Positions 10,262-23,734 of a stretch of DNA of 64,000 bases are shown one piece after another (position 1 is the first letter of the stretch; every line of letters starts with the position of its first letter). The position numbers and the translations under genes were made by a program. Source of the DNA: Clarkia xantiana subsp. parviflora (Eukaryota; Streptophyta; Magnoliopsida; Myrtales; Onagraceae); the NCBI GenBank assembly GCA_036873135.1, contig JAPTYO010000010.1, positions 19,089,772 through 19,153,771 of the forward strand. The letters run 5' to 3'. The notes under the pieces are model-generated. The model was not told where the DNA came from. It worked only from the letters and a program-made list of their open reading frames with translations, and searched no databases.

Positions 10262-12870
10262 AAATTTGACCTAAGGTGATACGTTTAAAAATATGATTTT
10301 TTAAAGAGTCGTCACTAGTTACTTAAATGCTAACTATAATATTAAATTACTTAACTAAATAAAAAATTAAATACTTAGATATTAAATCAATCTACGATCA
10401 GAAATTTGAGTTTGAGGGTTCAGTAACGAATTTTTAAAACAATTTTTAAACTACGCACTTTCGGTACTCAATTAACTTATCCGTCGTTTTCAAATATGTA
10501 CTACAACATATTAATCTAACGACGTCGAGATTTAATTAAATTTTTATCATACGCAAAGATATTATCAAATATAAACCTAAGTCTAAAAACTAATTAATCT
10601 ATAACTCCTAATTAAGACGAAATCTAAAACACCAAAACTATCAAACATGCTCAATTACATACATAATCTAATATACGTTCAACATGCATACATGACTTGA
10701 GCAATTAACAATTCTACCCACTTAAATTAAATCAACTACATTTAAATTACCTAATTAATTACAAAATAATGATAATAATAATAATAATCAACAACATTAA
10801 TTATTTACATGACCTTATTGAAATCAAATTCTCATAACTTCTTCTAGAGAAGGACTCGGCTAATCGAGTCAGAATAAGTTAATTATGCCGACATCGACGG
10901 ACGGACGGACGACACAGACAATAATGTCTTCTTCTCTCAACTTCTCAAATGCTCTTTTATTGGCACGTTCGATCTTCACGGGATCTCGATCCTTTTTAAT
11001 TGAAAGATCTCTTGATGTCTTCCATGCTCGATCTCAACATGAGATGTCCCACGACTACTACTATCTGGTTTAGAACTCGCCGCATAGTGGTAGAACACAC
11101 ATGAATGGTGTGGAGTTTGGGCAGGAGGGCCACAAATGGTAAGTGGAGCTTCAGAAGTATAGAAACTGTCCGAAGTATCTGAGATAAACTCGACAGTTGA
11201 CATCAGAACAGTCGACGTGCAAAGAGTCGTGCGCGAAATGTGCTCTTCAGGGGCTTGATTAGATTAATCGTCTAAGTTGCAAAAAGAGAAGGGAGACGCT
11301 CAAATTTCATGGACAAAATTGATCACGACTTCTTTTAACTGGGTGTTGGATATCTCAAGGGAGCAGTTTTTTCTTCGTGCAACTTTGTTGCCCCCATTTG
11401 ACTGACAGAACTTTTATGTGCAGGATACCTAACCAAGGTTACCTAGAAAGACCGAATGACGATCAGTATAAAGAATTAAAGACGTCATGCATGATTTTAT
11501 GAAAAACTCCAATGTCATTCATTTCATAATTTTGATTAAGAATCAGAATTTATGATCTGAAGTTTTTTGCACTATAATGGAGTTTACTGAGTTCGTTGAG
11601 TGCACTATCTGGCTTGAACGCATGAAATATGCTTAAAATAAAGTTTTTTTCAAAAGATTTTTTTGTCCTTTGTTTAAACATGCATAGTCGCACTCAACTA
11701 AACAATTAAACTATTTTTTCAAAAACATCTGAATCAACTTCTTCAAAAATGTTGCTCTATAGGGGTTGTTCAATTTCAGACTTGATGAAAAAAAATGTAA
11801 TACTTCTTAAACGAAATGAATGACACTTCGATTTTTTTTAAATGCTCATGCATTCTCGAAAGTTAAAGTTCGACTGTTAATAAACTTACAACACTCTACT
11901 TGAATAATGCATATGGAATGCATGTTTAAAACATTCAGGTATATATATATATATATTAAGAATGTATATGCAATGCTTGTTTGGAGTTAAAAGTTTTATA
12001 ACTAAAAAGATTTACAATCTGTCTAAAAACTCATTTTTCTTAAAACAATGCTTATGAGATGAAAGTTTTACAGTTACGAAAACTGACAATTTACCTGGAA
12101 AAAAATTTGTATAAAAAGAATTGCATATCAGATGCATGAATGAAATTAAAAATTAGGTAAAATGTTTTGAAAATAATGCACATAGATTTCACGTTTGAAA
12201 TTAGAAGCTCTAATAGCTAAAAATTAATTACAATTTTTTTTTAAAAAAATCGAAGATAATACATATATGATACACTAACTAAAATTACAACTTACCTGAA
12301 AGTTTTATTTTATTTTAAATAATTCGTTTGAAACACATGTTTGAAATATAAAGTTCAGGTAATAGGGTTTAAAAAAAAAAAAAAAACAATGTATATGGAA
12401 TGCATGTTTGGAAATAAAAATTCTACAACTAAGGGACTAACTACTTAGCTAAAAAATGTTTTTTTGGTTTTTTTTCTTTTGAAAAAAAAAAAAAGAAATG
12501 AAACGCATGCATGCATGAGAATAAAAGTTACACAATTTGGAAGACCTACAGCTTACCTGATAACATTTAATAACAAAACAAAGATTGGATAAAAACGACA
12601 TGTTAGGGGTCTCTGAAAAGTGCGTGGCTTTGCTCTACAAGGTAGGTTTCACTGATATGTTCCCGATACGGTGGTTTCCTCCCCCTAAAAAGGTATCTCG
12701 GGACCTACACGAGCGAGTGAGTTTTTCCGAGTCGTACCGGCGGCCCAGCCGCTCCAGTCGTACCCTTACTAAACCTGCGAGGTTCCTAGTCGCCCTGGGT
12801 TTTAGCCGTTTTGGACATTACACTGATGTGGGTGTGTGTGAATTCAAATAATACATAATACAACAAATAA
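10262..12870. repeat. Decayed LTR-retrotransposon-like tract with degenerate tandem repeats
   Basis: From 11,900 to 12,560 there are about eight or nine degenerate units of 70-110 bases. Their rough form is: atgcatgtttgaaat, then aaaagttctacaacta, then acaacttacctga. Flanking segments near 10,290-10,500 (agagtcgtcactagttactt, ctacgcactttcggtactca) and 12,650-12,830 (aaaggtatctcgggacctac) recall untranslated regions of plant gypsy elements, as I remember them. No gag or pol frame survives. Treat the retrotransposon origin as inference. Confidence 0.4.
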
Positions 12871-13588
12871 ATATAGTTAGATATAATAAAAAAAAATAAC
12901 TCTACACCTGAAATCACACAAAAACAACCAAGTTAGAAGGGGCGAGCGGACAGAGCAGCGAACCGCGGTGGTATTCCGGTGGGCGAAGCGAAGTCTGGAT
13001 GGAGGTGGTCGGAAACGGAGCAGGTCGTGGCGTTGCTCGGACTCTGGCGCCGGACAGGATAGCTGTAATTGACGACAAGATGATGATGACTCTGGTGCGG
13101 AATGAAGGGTTTGGGAAGGGGACAGCGGATAGGCGTCGTAGCAACAAAAGGCATAGAGCGACTAACGATGAAGTGATGTTGCTGTTGGGAGTTGAAGACG
13201 ATGATGATGATCAATATTATGTAATAATAATAATAATAACTCAACGAAACGGTTATTGCTCTGCAAAATCCAACGAGAGCTTTATTCCTGTGTATTTCTT
13301 TTTATTTTTTTTTCTCCCTTACAAAGTTAACATAACCCTATATATACTAACATTAGCATTTTATCTAAATTAAGAAAATAATATGTTGATTTATTCTGAT
13401 CATAAATACTAAATATTCAGTAAATATATTATGAATACTTAAATATTTTACACATAAATACATATACTATCATAATATACGTTGGAAGATTCACGACTTG
13501 TCATAATTAGACAATTCCTTATTTAAACGCGCCACATATCCCGCTGGTCCAAAATTAGATGTTTACATTCTCGTTTGAAAAAATAATA
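12871..13588. other. Intergenic with a GC-rich patch
   Basis: 12,935-13,200 is GC-richer and open in several frames on both strands, but no frame has a recognisable motif. It also contains short GAT and ATA runs. Downstream the sequence is AT-rich. Confidence 0.45.
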
Positions 13589-14953
13589 TTATCTGAACCT
13601 CTCAGTAACGTTGGACTTTCTCTCAGTGACAAACTGAAGGGCCTCTTCGTAAGTAGACCAGACTGATTCCACCACTTCCTTCACCGCCTCTACAACTGCC
13701 CCCACTATCAAAGGCATCGTCTCCACCAAAGTCTCCATCCCTTTTCTCGTTTTCTCCATCGACTCCATTGCTGCTCTTAACGCAGCACCCCCAATCTTGG
13801 GCATCTCTTCTACCATGAATTTCACTGTGTGTATGTACACAACATCAACACACAAAATCATCACAACCGGAACCTACTCGGAACCGGGATAGAATCAGAA
13901 TCTACGCCAAACCGGTCTAGCTGGTAAGTTTCGCTACTAAAATTTACTATTTGGAAATTCGGTTCCTGTTTTAAAATTATTTAGAACCGGAACCGGGTAT
14001 AATAACTACAACTAAATAATACAACATATAAAAGTTTTATCATGACACCTTGTAATTATTCCAATTTTAAAATGTATATTATTAATAAATTATAAAAAGT
14101 TTTAGAATAATTTTATGTCAATAACTGGAAAAATAATAATAAAAAAGTATATTTTTGTTAAAATAATTTTTTTTAATGAAAAATAATTTCCATTTTTTAA
14201 AATAATATTGTATTTGTCTTTTTTATAGCTTTATTATTATTATTGAATAAAAAATTAATAAAATTTAAAAAATAAATTGATAAACTTTTCAATTTGTAAT
14301 CAATAAAAGTAATTAGTAATTTACAAATAGAGTTTCGTACATAATATATTATAGGTTGGTGTCGATAAAAAAAAAAATCTCGATATAATTTTTACTTTTA
14401 CCATTTCAACCATAATCATAGTGTCGAACTTGCTATGTAAAATTTGTATTTGTATACTTACTTATATTGTAAAAATATTTTCATAATTTTTTTTCATTGT
14501 TCAGAGTGAAAAAGAAAATAGACCGTTTCCAAACAGGTCTGAGTGGGTTTTTGCTCTGATTATAACAAGAATAAGTTCCGGGTATAGACCTAGAATTACA
14601 GCTTGATCGGAGAGTAGCATAATATATATACCTGCGGACTTGGCAGCGGAAGCTGCGGCGTCGAGAAAAGTGTGGAACAAGATTCCGGCGAAAGACCTGA
14701 CGGTGGCGGCGACGAAGCAAAATAAGTTGTGGAGGCTATCGGTGGCGACCTTGCAGCACTCGACGGCGAGGACGAAGGTGTAGGTGAGGGCGTGGATGAC
14801 GACCCAAGAGACGAAGCTTGAGACCGTTACGGCGGTGGAGAATATGAGTCTGATGAGGGAGATGACGGAGAAGGATTCGGAAGAGATTCCGAAGAGGATG
14901 GTAGTTGAGATGAGGAGTGCTATCAAGAAACACAGAAACCTTGCCACTAACAT
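13589..14953 (-). CDS. Putative membrane protein of unknown function, two exons
   Basis: Exon 1 (14953-14632) ends at GCAG|GTATAT. Exon 2 (13824-13589) starts after acacag. The split codon G|TG closes the frame to give 558 nt and 185 residues, from MLVARFLCFLIALLIS to NVTERFR. Residues 1-22 are hydrophobic (signal anchor or first membrane helix), and about 27-60 form one or two further hydrophobic segments. The second half is alanine-rich, amphipathic and probably helical, with MEKTRKGMETLVETMP near the middle. I do not recognise the family. Clean splicing, an intact frame and GC-rich codons in AT-rich surroundings argue that it is a real gene. The 0.8-kb intron contains AT-rich sequence and a stretch of ccggaacc repeats (13,866-13,995) that look like a remnant of a hAT element. 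Nothing nearby suggests its role. Confidence 0.7.
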
Positions 14954-16725
14954 AGCTTGCTTGCTTTCTGTACACAGAGAATAATGCGAGAGGGATGAAG
15001 AAGAAGAAGAAGGTCGTCTAAAACTAAGGAATATGATCTAACCAGTCAACATAAGATTCAGGAAATATTGGACCGGATCTTCGATATGGTTCAACCCGGT
15101 TTGATCGGTTTTAACAAAAAAAATTGCAGCTTCAGCCTAGTTTATATTTCTTTTCTTTTATTATTATTAATTGAACTGGTGAATCAGTTTGATCTGGTAC
15201 AATTCGATTATCACCAGACGAAACTCGGTTCATTGCACACTATATAGTATATACTATCTTACTAAAATCGGACCGCTTGTATGGTCGGTTCACGGTCTAG
15301 CTACCAATCAGTTTTTAAAAATAATAGTTTCATGTTCAAGCTCCGTTCTAGTGTTGGGAATGAAAATATTGATAATTGTCATTTTAATTCTTACTCGTTG
15401 ATTCAGTACAAATATGAATTATTTTATAATATGAAACCTGAAAAGTTGTTTAATTATTAATTTCTTTCTTGTCAACTTTTAGGGTAATTTCGATTTAGTC
15501 CTCCTTAATCGATTGCAACTTATGAGTTTTAAAATTTGCTTGATTAAATTATGATTTTTAGGTGGAACTAATTGCTTTAATTATTATTATTATTATTACT
15601 TTGATATAATATTAATTAAAATATAATAACAACCCATCTTATTATTAAATGAATGGGTCCATATATGAAAATGCAAAACTAGTTTCGCATCACCATCCAT
15701 GTAACTTGAGCAAGAGTTCAAGGTTGACCTTTTTAAGGAGACTTGAAAGTTTCTAACAAAATATTTTAATATTCCTTTTAAATTGTTGTACATAAGAATA
15801 GTTTACTATTGACGATGACAATGATTGCGTATTGTCTGAATTTTCAATAATCTTTATTTATATTTTAACAATTTGTTCCATTTGGGTGGTTTTAGGTGGG
15901 CCCGCTTTATGAGAGCAGCGCCTATAACATACTTCTTTCGCGCTTAAATTAATCATTACTCGCATAAGAATCAACCCTTAAGGGGTAAGGTGCTGTCCAT
16001 AAATATCTTTTCATTTCCAGAGTTATTGACGGTGCTTGAACCACTAATTTCTGGTTGAGGAATGAAGCGTTAAACCGCTACACCTAAATAAAAATTTATT
16101 GTTGTTGGCAACGATTATGTATCGTTGAGAAAATATTTATCAAACTACCATTTGACATACCAAATTCCAATATAAAGATCTTCAAGAGATTTATACATTA
16201 TTTAGGAGGAATAAAATTTATTAAATTTGTATGAAGTGATATCATAAGGAAATTTGAACCTACAAAATAAGAGATAGGTTTGCCCTTGTGAATTTTGCAG
16301 GTGTTCAGTATTTTATCACTTAACTAGAAATTTCGGGTTCAAATTTTATCGAAGTCTTAAATATAGAAAAATATTCATAATCAGCACTTTACCCCTTACA
16401 AACTGATCGAGTATAAGTGGAAATTATTTTAAATTTGGAACGAATATGTTATGAATGCTGCCTCCTAATAGACCCTTAAACACCTTGTAAAAAATCATTT
16501 TTACACCGGTGTTCTTCTCTTCACCATTTTCTAAAGAACCGTAGAGGAAATTTCCTGATAGATTCCTGTACGCTTTTTATATTGATAGATGTTAACCTCA
16601 ACTATATAGAGTAGATATACGTATACCTAATCACATGATTTGGACATTGGCAACGTAGTAGCTCATAACCCAGTTATTATCGATTTCTTATAATGTTTAA
16701 TTAAGGAGTGGTTCATTTGACCTAA
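14954..16725. other. Intergenic, no gene seen
   Basis: AT-rich sequence. 15,050-15,320 holds scattered ccggtt and ggttcg motifs resembling interiors of the hAT elements found elsewhere in the window, but the ends are lost. No coding sequence is recognised. Confidence 0.5.
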
Positions 16726-16733
16726 CTAGTCAA

Positions 16734-17630
16734 TAGGGGTGAGCAAAAAGTCCACTAGGACCGGTCCAAGTCCAGGACCGGTCCAGGACCGAACCGATAA
16801 GGACCGGTCCATTTAGGACCGAGTCCATTGGACCTGTCCTTATCGGTCCTTATCGGTCCTGGACTCAATTCGGTCTAGGACCGTTATGGTCCATGGAGTC
16901 CAGGACCGAACCGAAGAGAGGAGAGATCAGATTTAATAGAATGGCTGGTGGGACCCGCTGACGTTAGGAGATACAATTGGTTAATTGACTGGAGAAGAAT
17001 GGTGGTATGACCACGGTACTATTCAGTAGAAAAGTATCAAATCTTCAACTTCGACTTACTAATCTTCAATTATATTATTATATATATACTAGAAATCCCT
17101 TAATATTATATATATATATAACTAAATAATGAGCAAAATTAATTTAACCTTTTTTATGATTTGTTAGCAATTCAGATTTTATTAAAAATAGATAATTATA
17201 AATCATATTTTACATACTGTCAGAAATTAGATAATTATAAATTATATTTAAAAAGTATCATATATTAAAAAAATTCAAATTTAATATATTAGTATTAAAA
17301 ATTTCATATATTAAAAATTCGGATTTGATATAATAACATTTACAAATTTTATATATTAAAAAGTTCATATTTAATATATCAATACTATATATTAATCTTT
17401 AAAAAATGAATTCAATTTTTTTTTTTTTTTTAAATTCGGTCCTGGACTGGAATGGACCTAATGGTCCTAAACGGTCCTGGACCGAACCAGGACCGTTAAG
17501 ACCGGGACCGTTTCAAACGGTCCTAACGGTCCTGGACCGGTCTAGGACCGAAATGAACTAGGTCCATTTTAAAATGGACTTAGCGGTCCTGGACCGGTCC
17601 TGGTCCAGGACCAGTCCATGCTCACCCCTA
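16734..17630. mobile_element. Non-autonomous hAT element (TIR TAGGGGTGAGCA)
   Basis: This 897-bp element has perfect 12-bp inverted termini (taggggtgagca and tgctcaccccta). Perfect 8-bp target duplications, ctagtcaa, lie at 16726-16733 and 17631-17638. Roughly 150-200 bases inside each end consist of iterated ggaccggtcc-like motifs. The middle is AT-rich and non-coding. Confidence 0.9.
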
Positions 17631-17638
17631 CTAGTCAA

Positions 17639-18515
17639 CGTTTAAACCAATAGCTGCAGAATTATATCAACAACCCCCTCTACTCCCATGATTTAGGAAA
17701 GCAAAACGATTATCACTAACAAGTGAAAATAGTGGTTAACTTCGTATACTTTCATGTAGTTTAATTCCAGAATTCCATGTTAGAAAGCTTACGTAGTCAC
17801 TTCGTAATGACTTGATTAAAATAAGATCATGTTTGTCTTATATACCACCGAAATTTCAAATTCAAAACCTCTTGATGAGTTACACTGCGATGACCTGATT
17901 AAAATATCAATTTCGCCTCGTCTTTATGCCGCGTTAAAAATAAGAGGAAGTAGAAATAGACTTAACTAATCGATGTATTAAATATATAGGGCAGCAGAAT
18001 ATTCCAGACACTAAAAAGTAGGATAATACACCATGGATGACAAAAGAGGAAAGTAAATCGATTTTTGTTCCTTACAAAAGTATACTCGACTATAAACAAT
18101 TTAGCATAGTGCAATCATTTTAATTCTCAATTAATACCTATCAAAATTACACATTAAAAAAATTAACATAACTATTATTTCCCCCCTATTTTTAACATGT
18201 TTTAACAAAAAATTAACACAATTCCCACTTTGCTATATTGATTCAGATCTTCTATCTCACTCTTCTTACTCCAGATCGTGCCTCACCGTTAAAACTGTAA
18301 CACGTTTTATTAAATAAAATATTTTTCTTCTAGGGTTCACCAATCCCAATAAGGTTTTAGAAAGAAAAAAAAAATCGCAAAATTAATTACACCCAGACAC
18401 GTGTCAATATCTTAACAGTAAGACACGATCTGAGATAGAAATACTGGGGCAAGGGATCTACATCCTTACTATATACCATTGAAATATAATTTATGTTTTT
18501 GTTGTTAAAAAGAAA
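17639..18515. other. Intergenic, no gene seen
   Basis: AT-rich sequence between two hAT elements. No frame longer than about 60 codons and no repeat structure stood out. Confidence 0.5.
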
Positions 18516-18740
18516 ATTGTGCTTAGGGCTGGGCAGAAAAATCGGTTCAGGCGAACCGAATTAGAACCGAACCGGAACCGAACTGATATAAACCGCTGAA
18601 CCGATTTTTCTGTAATTCGATTCTGAAAAAGAATATATGGAGCGGTTCTCAAACAGGTTCAGAACCGATTCTGAACCGAACGGGTCCTCTTAAGAAAACT
18701 TACCCAAAAATCCTAATTTCTAAAGAGCAATAGCCGCCAT

Positions 18741-19305
18741 TAGGGGTGAAACCGGACCGGTCGGACCGGTTTTTTGCTTGGTTCGGTCGGTTACCTATAT
18801 TTTCGGTCCGGTTTTTTCCTTTAAAAAATCCGACCAAAAAACCGTATGAGGAAAAATAAACCGTCCATTGGTAGTACTGTTTTTCGGTTCGGTTTAAACC
18901 GAAAATCCAAAATTAACAATCACCGTTTAAAATTCTAATTATTTTCATGGAATTTATCAAACCGAAATGAAAAATAGCGTCAATTAATATAATTAAATAA
19001 ATTATAAAACATAATTTGAAAAAATAATCTTCATAAGTGACTATTTTATAATTTTTGTTAACTTAATTAATTAATTATATTGATTAATATCAACCAATAT
19101 AGTATATATTTTACATATTTAGTTAGCATAACGGTCGGTTCGGTCCCACGGTCCTCAAAGCTCAAAATCCGAACCGAACCGAAAAACCAAACTAGAGTAA
19201 AAATGTTCGACCAAAAACTAAACCGTATATTTCGAATTCGGTTTTTTCGATCCGAACCGATTTTCACCGGTTTTTCGAACCAACCGAATTTTGGTTTCAC
19301 CCCTA
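18741..19305. mobile_element. Nested non-autonomous hAT element (TIR TAGGGGTGAAACC)
   Basis: 565 bp with left end taggggtgaaacc and right end ggtttcaccccta. The target duplications gccgccat and gccgtcat differ at one base. A second copy, similar over its whole length, lies at 56034-56585 in intron 2 of the fatty alcohol oxidase gene. Confidence 0.85.
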
Positions 19306-19575
19306 GCCGTCATACGTGCATGATGATCCATCCACTAATTTCTAAACCTTTTCTTCAATCAACACATGAGCCGCTAGTGGAAAGAGAAACCATTCCGTTC
19401 ATTGGCGTTCAACACTGGACTGGACCTCCATCCACGCCGGATCTAATCGTCACCGGCGTTCATCTCGTCACCGAGTGTCCACCTCGTCACCGACAGTCCA
19501 TCTCTAGTTCACCTCATCGGTCCACCTCGTCACTGGCGACTTCTACTTCACCGAATATGTATTTCATTTATTTCT

Positions 19576-20417
19576 GGGTTAAGAACACAATAGGGGCCTG
19601 AATGTTTGCCATGTTACCAAAAGGGGTCTGAATTGAAAAAACGTATTATTTAGGGCCTGAATTTTGAGTTTTGTGTATAAGTGAGGTCTCCGTCTATTTT
19701 TTCTGTTAAAAGTGTCGGAAAGTGGTCACATGCTTGGCATGTGACCAAAAATAATTTGAAACCCCCGAAAATGACTCTTGACCAAAGTGTGTCTCTCATA
19801 TGTTTGACCTAAAATGACGAAAATACCCTTTAAGCCACCACAGCTCCGGCGACCACCACCACCCCAACTCGGCGACCACCACCGGCCTCCGGCGACCACC
19901 ACCGACCTCCGGCGACCACCACCGGCCTCCGGCGACGACCGAAAAGCTCCGATCGGAGCTCTGTGGCTCCGATCGGGGCCACAGGGCTCCAGATCGGAGC
20001 TCTGTGGCTCCCGATCGGAGCTCTGTGGCTCCCGATCGGAGCTTCGGAGCTCCAATCGGAGCTTTTTTGGCTCCGATCGGAGGCCGGTGGCGGTCGTCGG
20101 AGGCCGGTGGTGGTCGCCGGAGCCGGGTGGTGGTCGCCGGGCGGTGGCCGGAGCGTGGTGGCCTTAATGGCATAATTAGTGTGTAGGGGTATTTTAGACA
20201 TTTTACATTTTATTAATTAAATTGATAAATTATATAATAATTACAAAATAGTATTTTTGTCTTTTCACGTGGTTCTGTTAGATTTAACAGGAAATTTGGA
20301 CGGAGACTTGAAAAAACACAAAACTCAAAATTCAGGCTCTAAATAATACGTTTTTTCAATTCAGACATATTTTAACAACATGGGCAAACATTCAGGTCCC
20401 TATTGTGTTCTTAACCC
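19576..20417. mobile_element. Nested Mutator-like element with GC-rich palindromic core
   Basis: 842 bp with perfect 9-bp target duplications, tttatttct, at 19567-19575 and 20418-20426. Inverted termini start gggttaagaacacaataggg and stay similar for about 115 bases, through gtctccgtc. Nine-base duplications and long inverted ends are the Mutator signature. The core (19,840-20,165) is very GC-rich. It is built from gccggaggccggtggtggtc blocks facing their own reverse complements, around a tandem of gctccgatcggagctctgtg units. Long open frames in all six readings follow from this composition and are not genes. Confidence 0.85.
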
Positions 20418-21176
20418 TTTATTTCTTCTAAAGGATTCTTACTCTAAGACCTGCATAATCTTAGCAAAGCTATTGACTGTGCTACTGAATTTGTTCAATT
20501 TTCTATTAGATTCAGCTATTATGGAAAATCAAGTTCCCAGGCGAGGCAAGGTTCTACATATTTTTTTACCCAAATCATGCCCACTCAAAATAATTCCTTT
20601 TTAATACAGTTCATTGTGATATTTCAGGAAAAAAAACATATCAAAATTTGGATTTATCATGCGATAATTTGCTCTATTCGATGCTAAAGGATGCTCTGCA
20701 GCAATTTACACTTTGATACTCTCTACTTTAAAGTGTCGGTTGTCTTTATGTGTTGTATTTTGCATGTTTATGGATTATTTTAAAACCGTTCGCATCGGTT
20801 TCGAACCGGTTCTCTATGGTTCGGTTTCAGGAGTTAAAATTCGGTTCGGTTCTTGTCAGGTACAAAGAACCAACTAAACCCTAAATTCGGTTCCAGTTCG
20901 GTTAAAAACCGGTTCGGACCAGAACCGAACCATGCCCAGCCCTAATTGTGCTTATTTATTTACCTCCACTTAATTACCATAATATAGACGACCAAAACAA
21001 TTATCTGTCTACTTACTATGTACACATAAAACCAAATGACTCAATGTCTTGGGTACCAAAAACATCTCATTGCTTCTATACTTAGACAACTAATTTTGAA
21101 GTGAGCTTAGTGCCTGAGCTAAGTCAATTCATATATGAGACATGTCGGATTGTAGGGTACTTAACCTTCCATTTCT

Positions 21177-23090
21177 TTAGTTCATGCTTAGCTTATACTC
21201 CGAATCGACATACTCTTCAACATCCCAAAGAAACGTACCGAACCCGACCGCTTCCAAAACCAGTCTCTTAAGGCTCGAGAACGACGTCACTACCACGTCG
21301 TCATAACCCTTATTCCCATCCCCAAACAGAGCATAAGTTTGCTTTTCGATCAAACCCACGGCTTCCACGGACTTAACCTTAGCGCACCGCTGCAGACTCT
21401 CCGAGTCGAACCCCATAACGTAACAACTCAACTCCCTCACCATCGTCGCTTTACTCGTTTTACTGCTCCGACCAAACACGAGGTTGTTCCATCCGTACGG
21501 CCAGTCGGTCTTCGACGCATTTACGATCATCCTAGTCCGGTCGAGGTGAGACAAGGACAATGTGTGTTCGAGACGGTGCCTTGCGGAAACGGATTGTAGG
21601 AAGTACCCGTATAGAACGGAGGATGCGTAGATGTTGCTGAGCTGGCACTTTCGGAGATGAGTTGTCGTGCAGTGGGTGGTGAGGGTGGAATGTGATGGGA
21701 GTCCCGTTACGGCGATGACATGGCGACGGACCATGTTGAGGGCATCAGAGGTGTATATGGATTCGAGTTCCCAGTCCTTTGGGGGGAAAATGTGGAGTCG
21801 GGCATTGTAGGTGCATTTGGAGAGTTTAGGGACTAATTGGACTTTGATTTCGGAGAACTTGAAGAGGATCAGCATGTACATCACTTCTTGGAGGGTTGAT
21901 TTGGTATCGCTGTACTTAAGTTCCGCAATCCTTCTATAATAATAATGAATGATGAAAAATGGTTAGGAATAAATATGGTTCATGATAAATTATTGAAGAA
22001 ATGATAAATTACCGCAATCCTCCTATATTTGAGAAATGATACACCGTCCGATTTTTTTTTTTTTTCCAAGACCGTCCAATTATATTTAACTGATATGTTT
22101 TGCAATTTTTAATAAGTTATAGTTACACGACAATTAATTATTTAGATACAGTTGAACATTCCCGTTTGAATTATGTATCATTTTTCATACGCTTATACTT
22201 GTGAATGTATATAATAATAAAGGTTAATAAATTTTGATATAATTATAAATTATTATCTGAACTTAAAAAACAAAAAGGCAATCTAAACCTTTAATTTTTT
22301 ATCAAATTATTACTTATTTTTCAATTTCATTTAAATTGTATGGAAAATGAGCTTGTTCCGACCACTTGGGGTCTCATAAATTGAAACGATTGCAACGAAA
22401 TACTTTCAATTGGATGCTAAACTAGAGTTTCGTCCAATACCAACAGTGTATTTCAATTGAGCGTTCAACTATATTTATTTTGTTTTAATCATTTCAGCCA
22501 TCGTGTGTACACTTGAATAAACTTCATATGACCGGAATATGCTTATTTTTTTACATATTTGACTGGAATCGAAACTGATGTAGCAATTTGTTGAAAATTA
22601 AAAGTTCGGAACGTCAATTTTAAAATATCAAAGTTCGGATACCAAATTGTAATTGAGTTATAATTTATATAGCAATTTCATTATTAATCTAAGTAATACA
22701 CTCCTGCATAATAGATATATGCTTTTACCTGTGAAGAGAAGCTTCATCTGAGCCGACACTGAGCACCATACGAGAGACGGCGGCATCTCGATCATTCGCC
22801 AACTGCTTCAACTCCTCCGCCACCGAGACATGGAACTCCTGCCGCCGGTTCTGCAAAACACTGCCGAGGTACTTCCCGGCCTCCGATCGCGGCTCCAGCG
22901 GTGTATTAAGGCAGCTCGATTCGCAGTGGCTGCGGCTGGCAGAAACGATAGACGGTCCCCGCCGCAAAATACCAGACCGCTGAAGACTGAGCAGGGAGTT
23001 GTCGACGGAATTGGGGACAGAGAATCTGTGAATTGCTTTTACCGCGGAAGGTAAGGCGCGTATAGTGTGATTGAAGATGCAATGGTCCAT
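21177..23090 (-). CDS. DUF760 protein, UV-B-induced protein At3g17800-like, two exons
   Basis: Exon 1 (23090-22729) ends CTTCACAG|GTAAAA. Exon 2 (21933-21177) starts after attatag. The frame closes over the intron as LHRRIAELKYS, giving 1119 nt and 372 residues. The signature stretch RMVLSVGSDEASLHRRIAEL, followed by KFSEIKVQLVPKLSK and DWELESIYTSDAL, is what I remember of plant DUF760 proteins. The named member is the chloroplast UV-B-induced protein At3g17800. The basic, serine-rich first 60 or so residues fit a plastid transit peptide. The biochemical function of the family is not established. The start codon is the first ATG of the open frame. The protein is somewhat shorter than my memory of the Arabidopsis protein (about 420 residues), mainly at the N-terminus. 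Confidence 0.8.
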
Positions 23091-23654
23091 TAACAGATCG
23101 CGATATTGGAATCGGAGGGAGAAGACGATGAATTACTGTAATGGCGAGTGGATATATAGAGGTTTAGCAATGGAGAGAGGTGGAGAGTTTGGATTTGGAA
23201 TTGTTGGCCGGCCGCCGCCTCAATGGAATGGACGACGGATTTTAAGCAAACAACTGCGCAGCCGCCGGAATAAATTTATTTAGCAAATCAACGGTGTAAC
23301 CCAAAACCAAACTACTCGGATTGGATAAAATGAATTGAGTTTATTTTGGGCCCGATTTCTCAGTTTTTTTATATAATAATTTTTTTTAGTAGCACGTTTA
23401 ATTGCATATATTAAAATATCTATACATGTATTAATTAATATTTAGTTTGTTTTTATTTGGTAATGGTATTAACTAATATTTGGTTTGATATTAAATTAAC
23501 CTACCTAAAAATCAAGTATTAATTAATACAAACTCCGTAATGACCACTCATTTACCCCTAGAATGTATGGCAAACTCTCACCGTATGCACCGATATTTCG
23601 GGCAGACCACCGGCCGGATTCCTGCGACCGCCGGCGTCCACCGACAGGACTTCA

Positions 23655-23734
<80 letters not shown>

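Larger units (their letters stand above)
18524..20944. mobile_element. Non-autonomous hAT element (TIR TAGGGCTGGGCA) carrying two nested insertions
   Basis: The termini tagggctgggca and tgcccagcccta are perfect inverted repeats. The 8-bp target duplication attgtgct is perfect at 18516-18523 and 20945-20952. Subterminal zones are dense in ggttcgg and ccgaacc. The 2421-bp length includes a smaller hAT (18741-19305) and a Mutator-like element (19576-20417). A second member of this family lies at 46052-47458. Confidence 0.9.

Noticed and set aside
19726..20201. Overlapping open frames of 70-125 codons on both strands
   Set aside because: They arise from the GC-rich palindromic repeat core of a Mutator-like element, and every frame is open. 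The repetitive products (SSDREPQ-like) have no domain.
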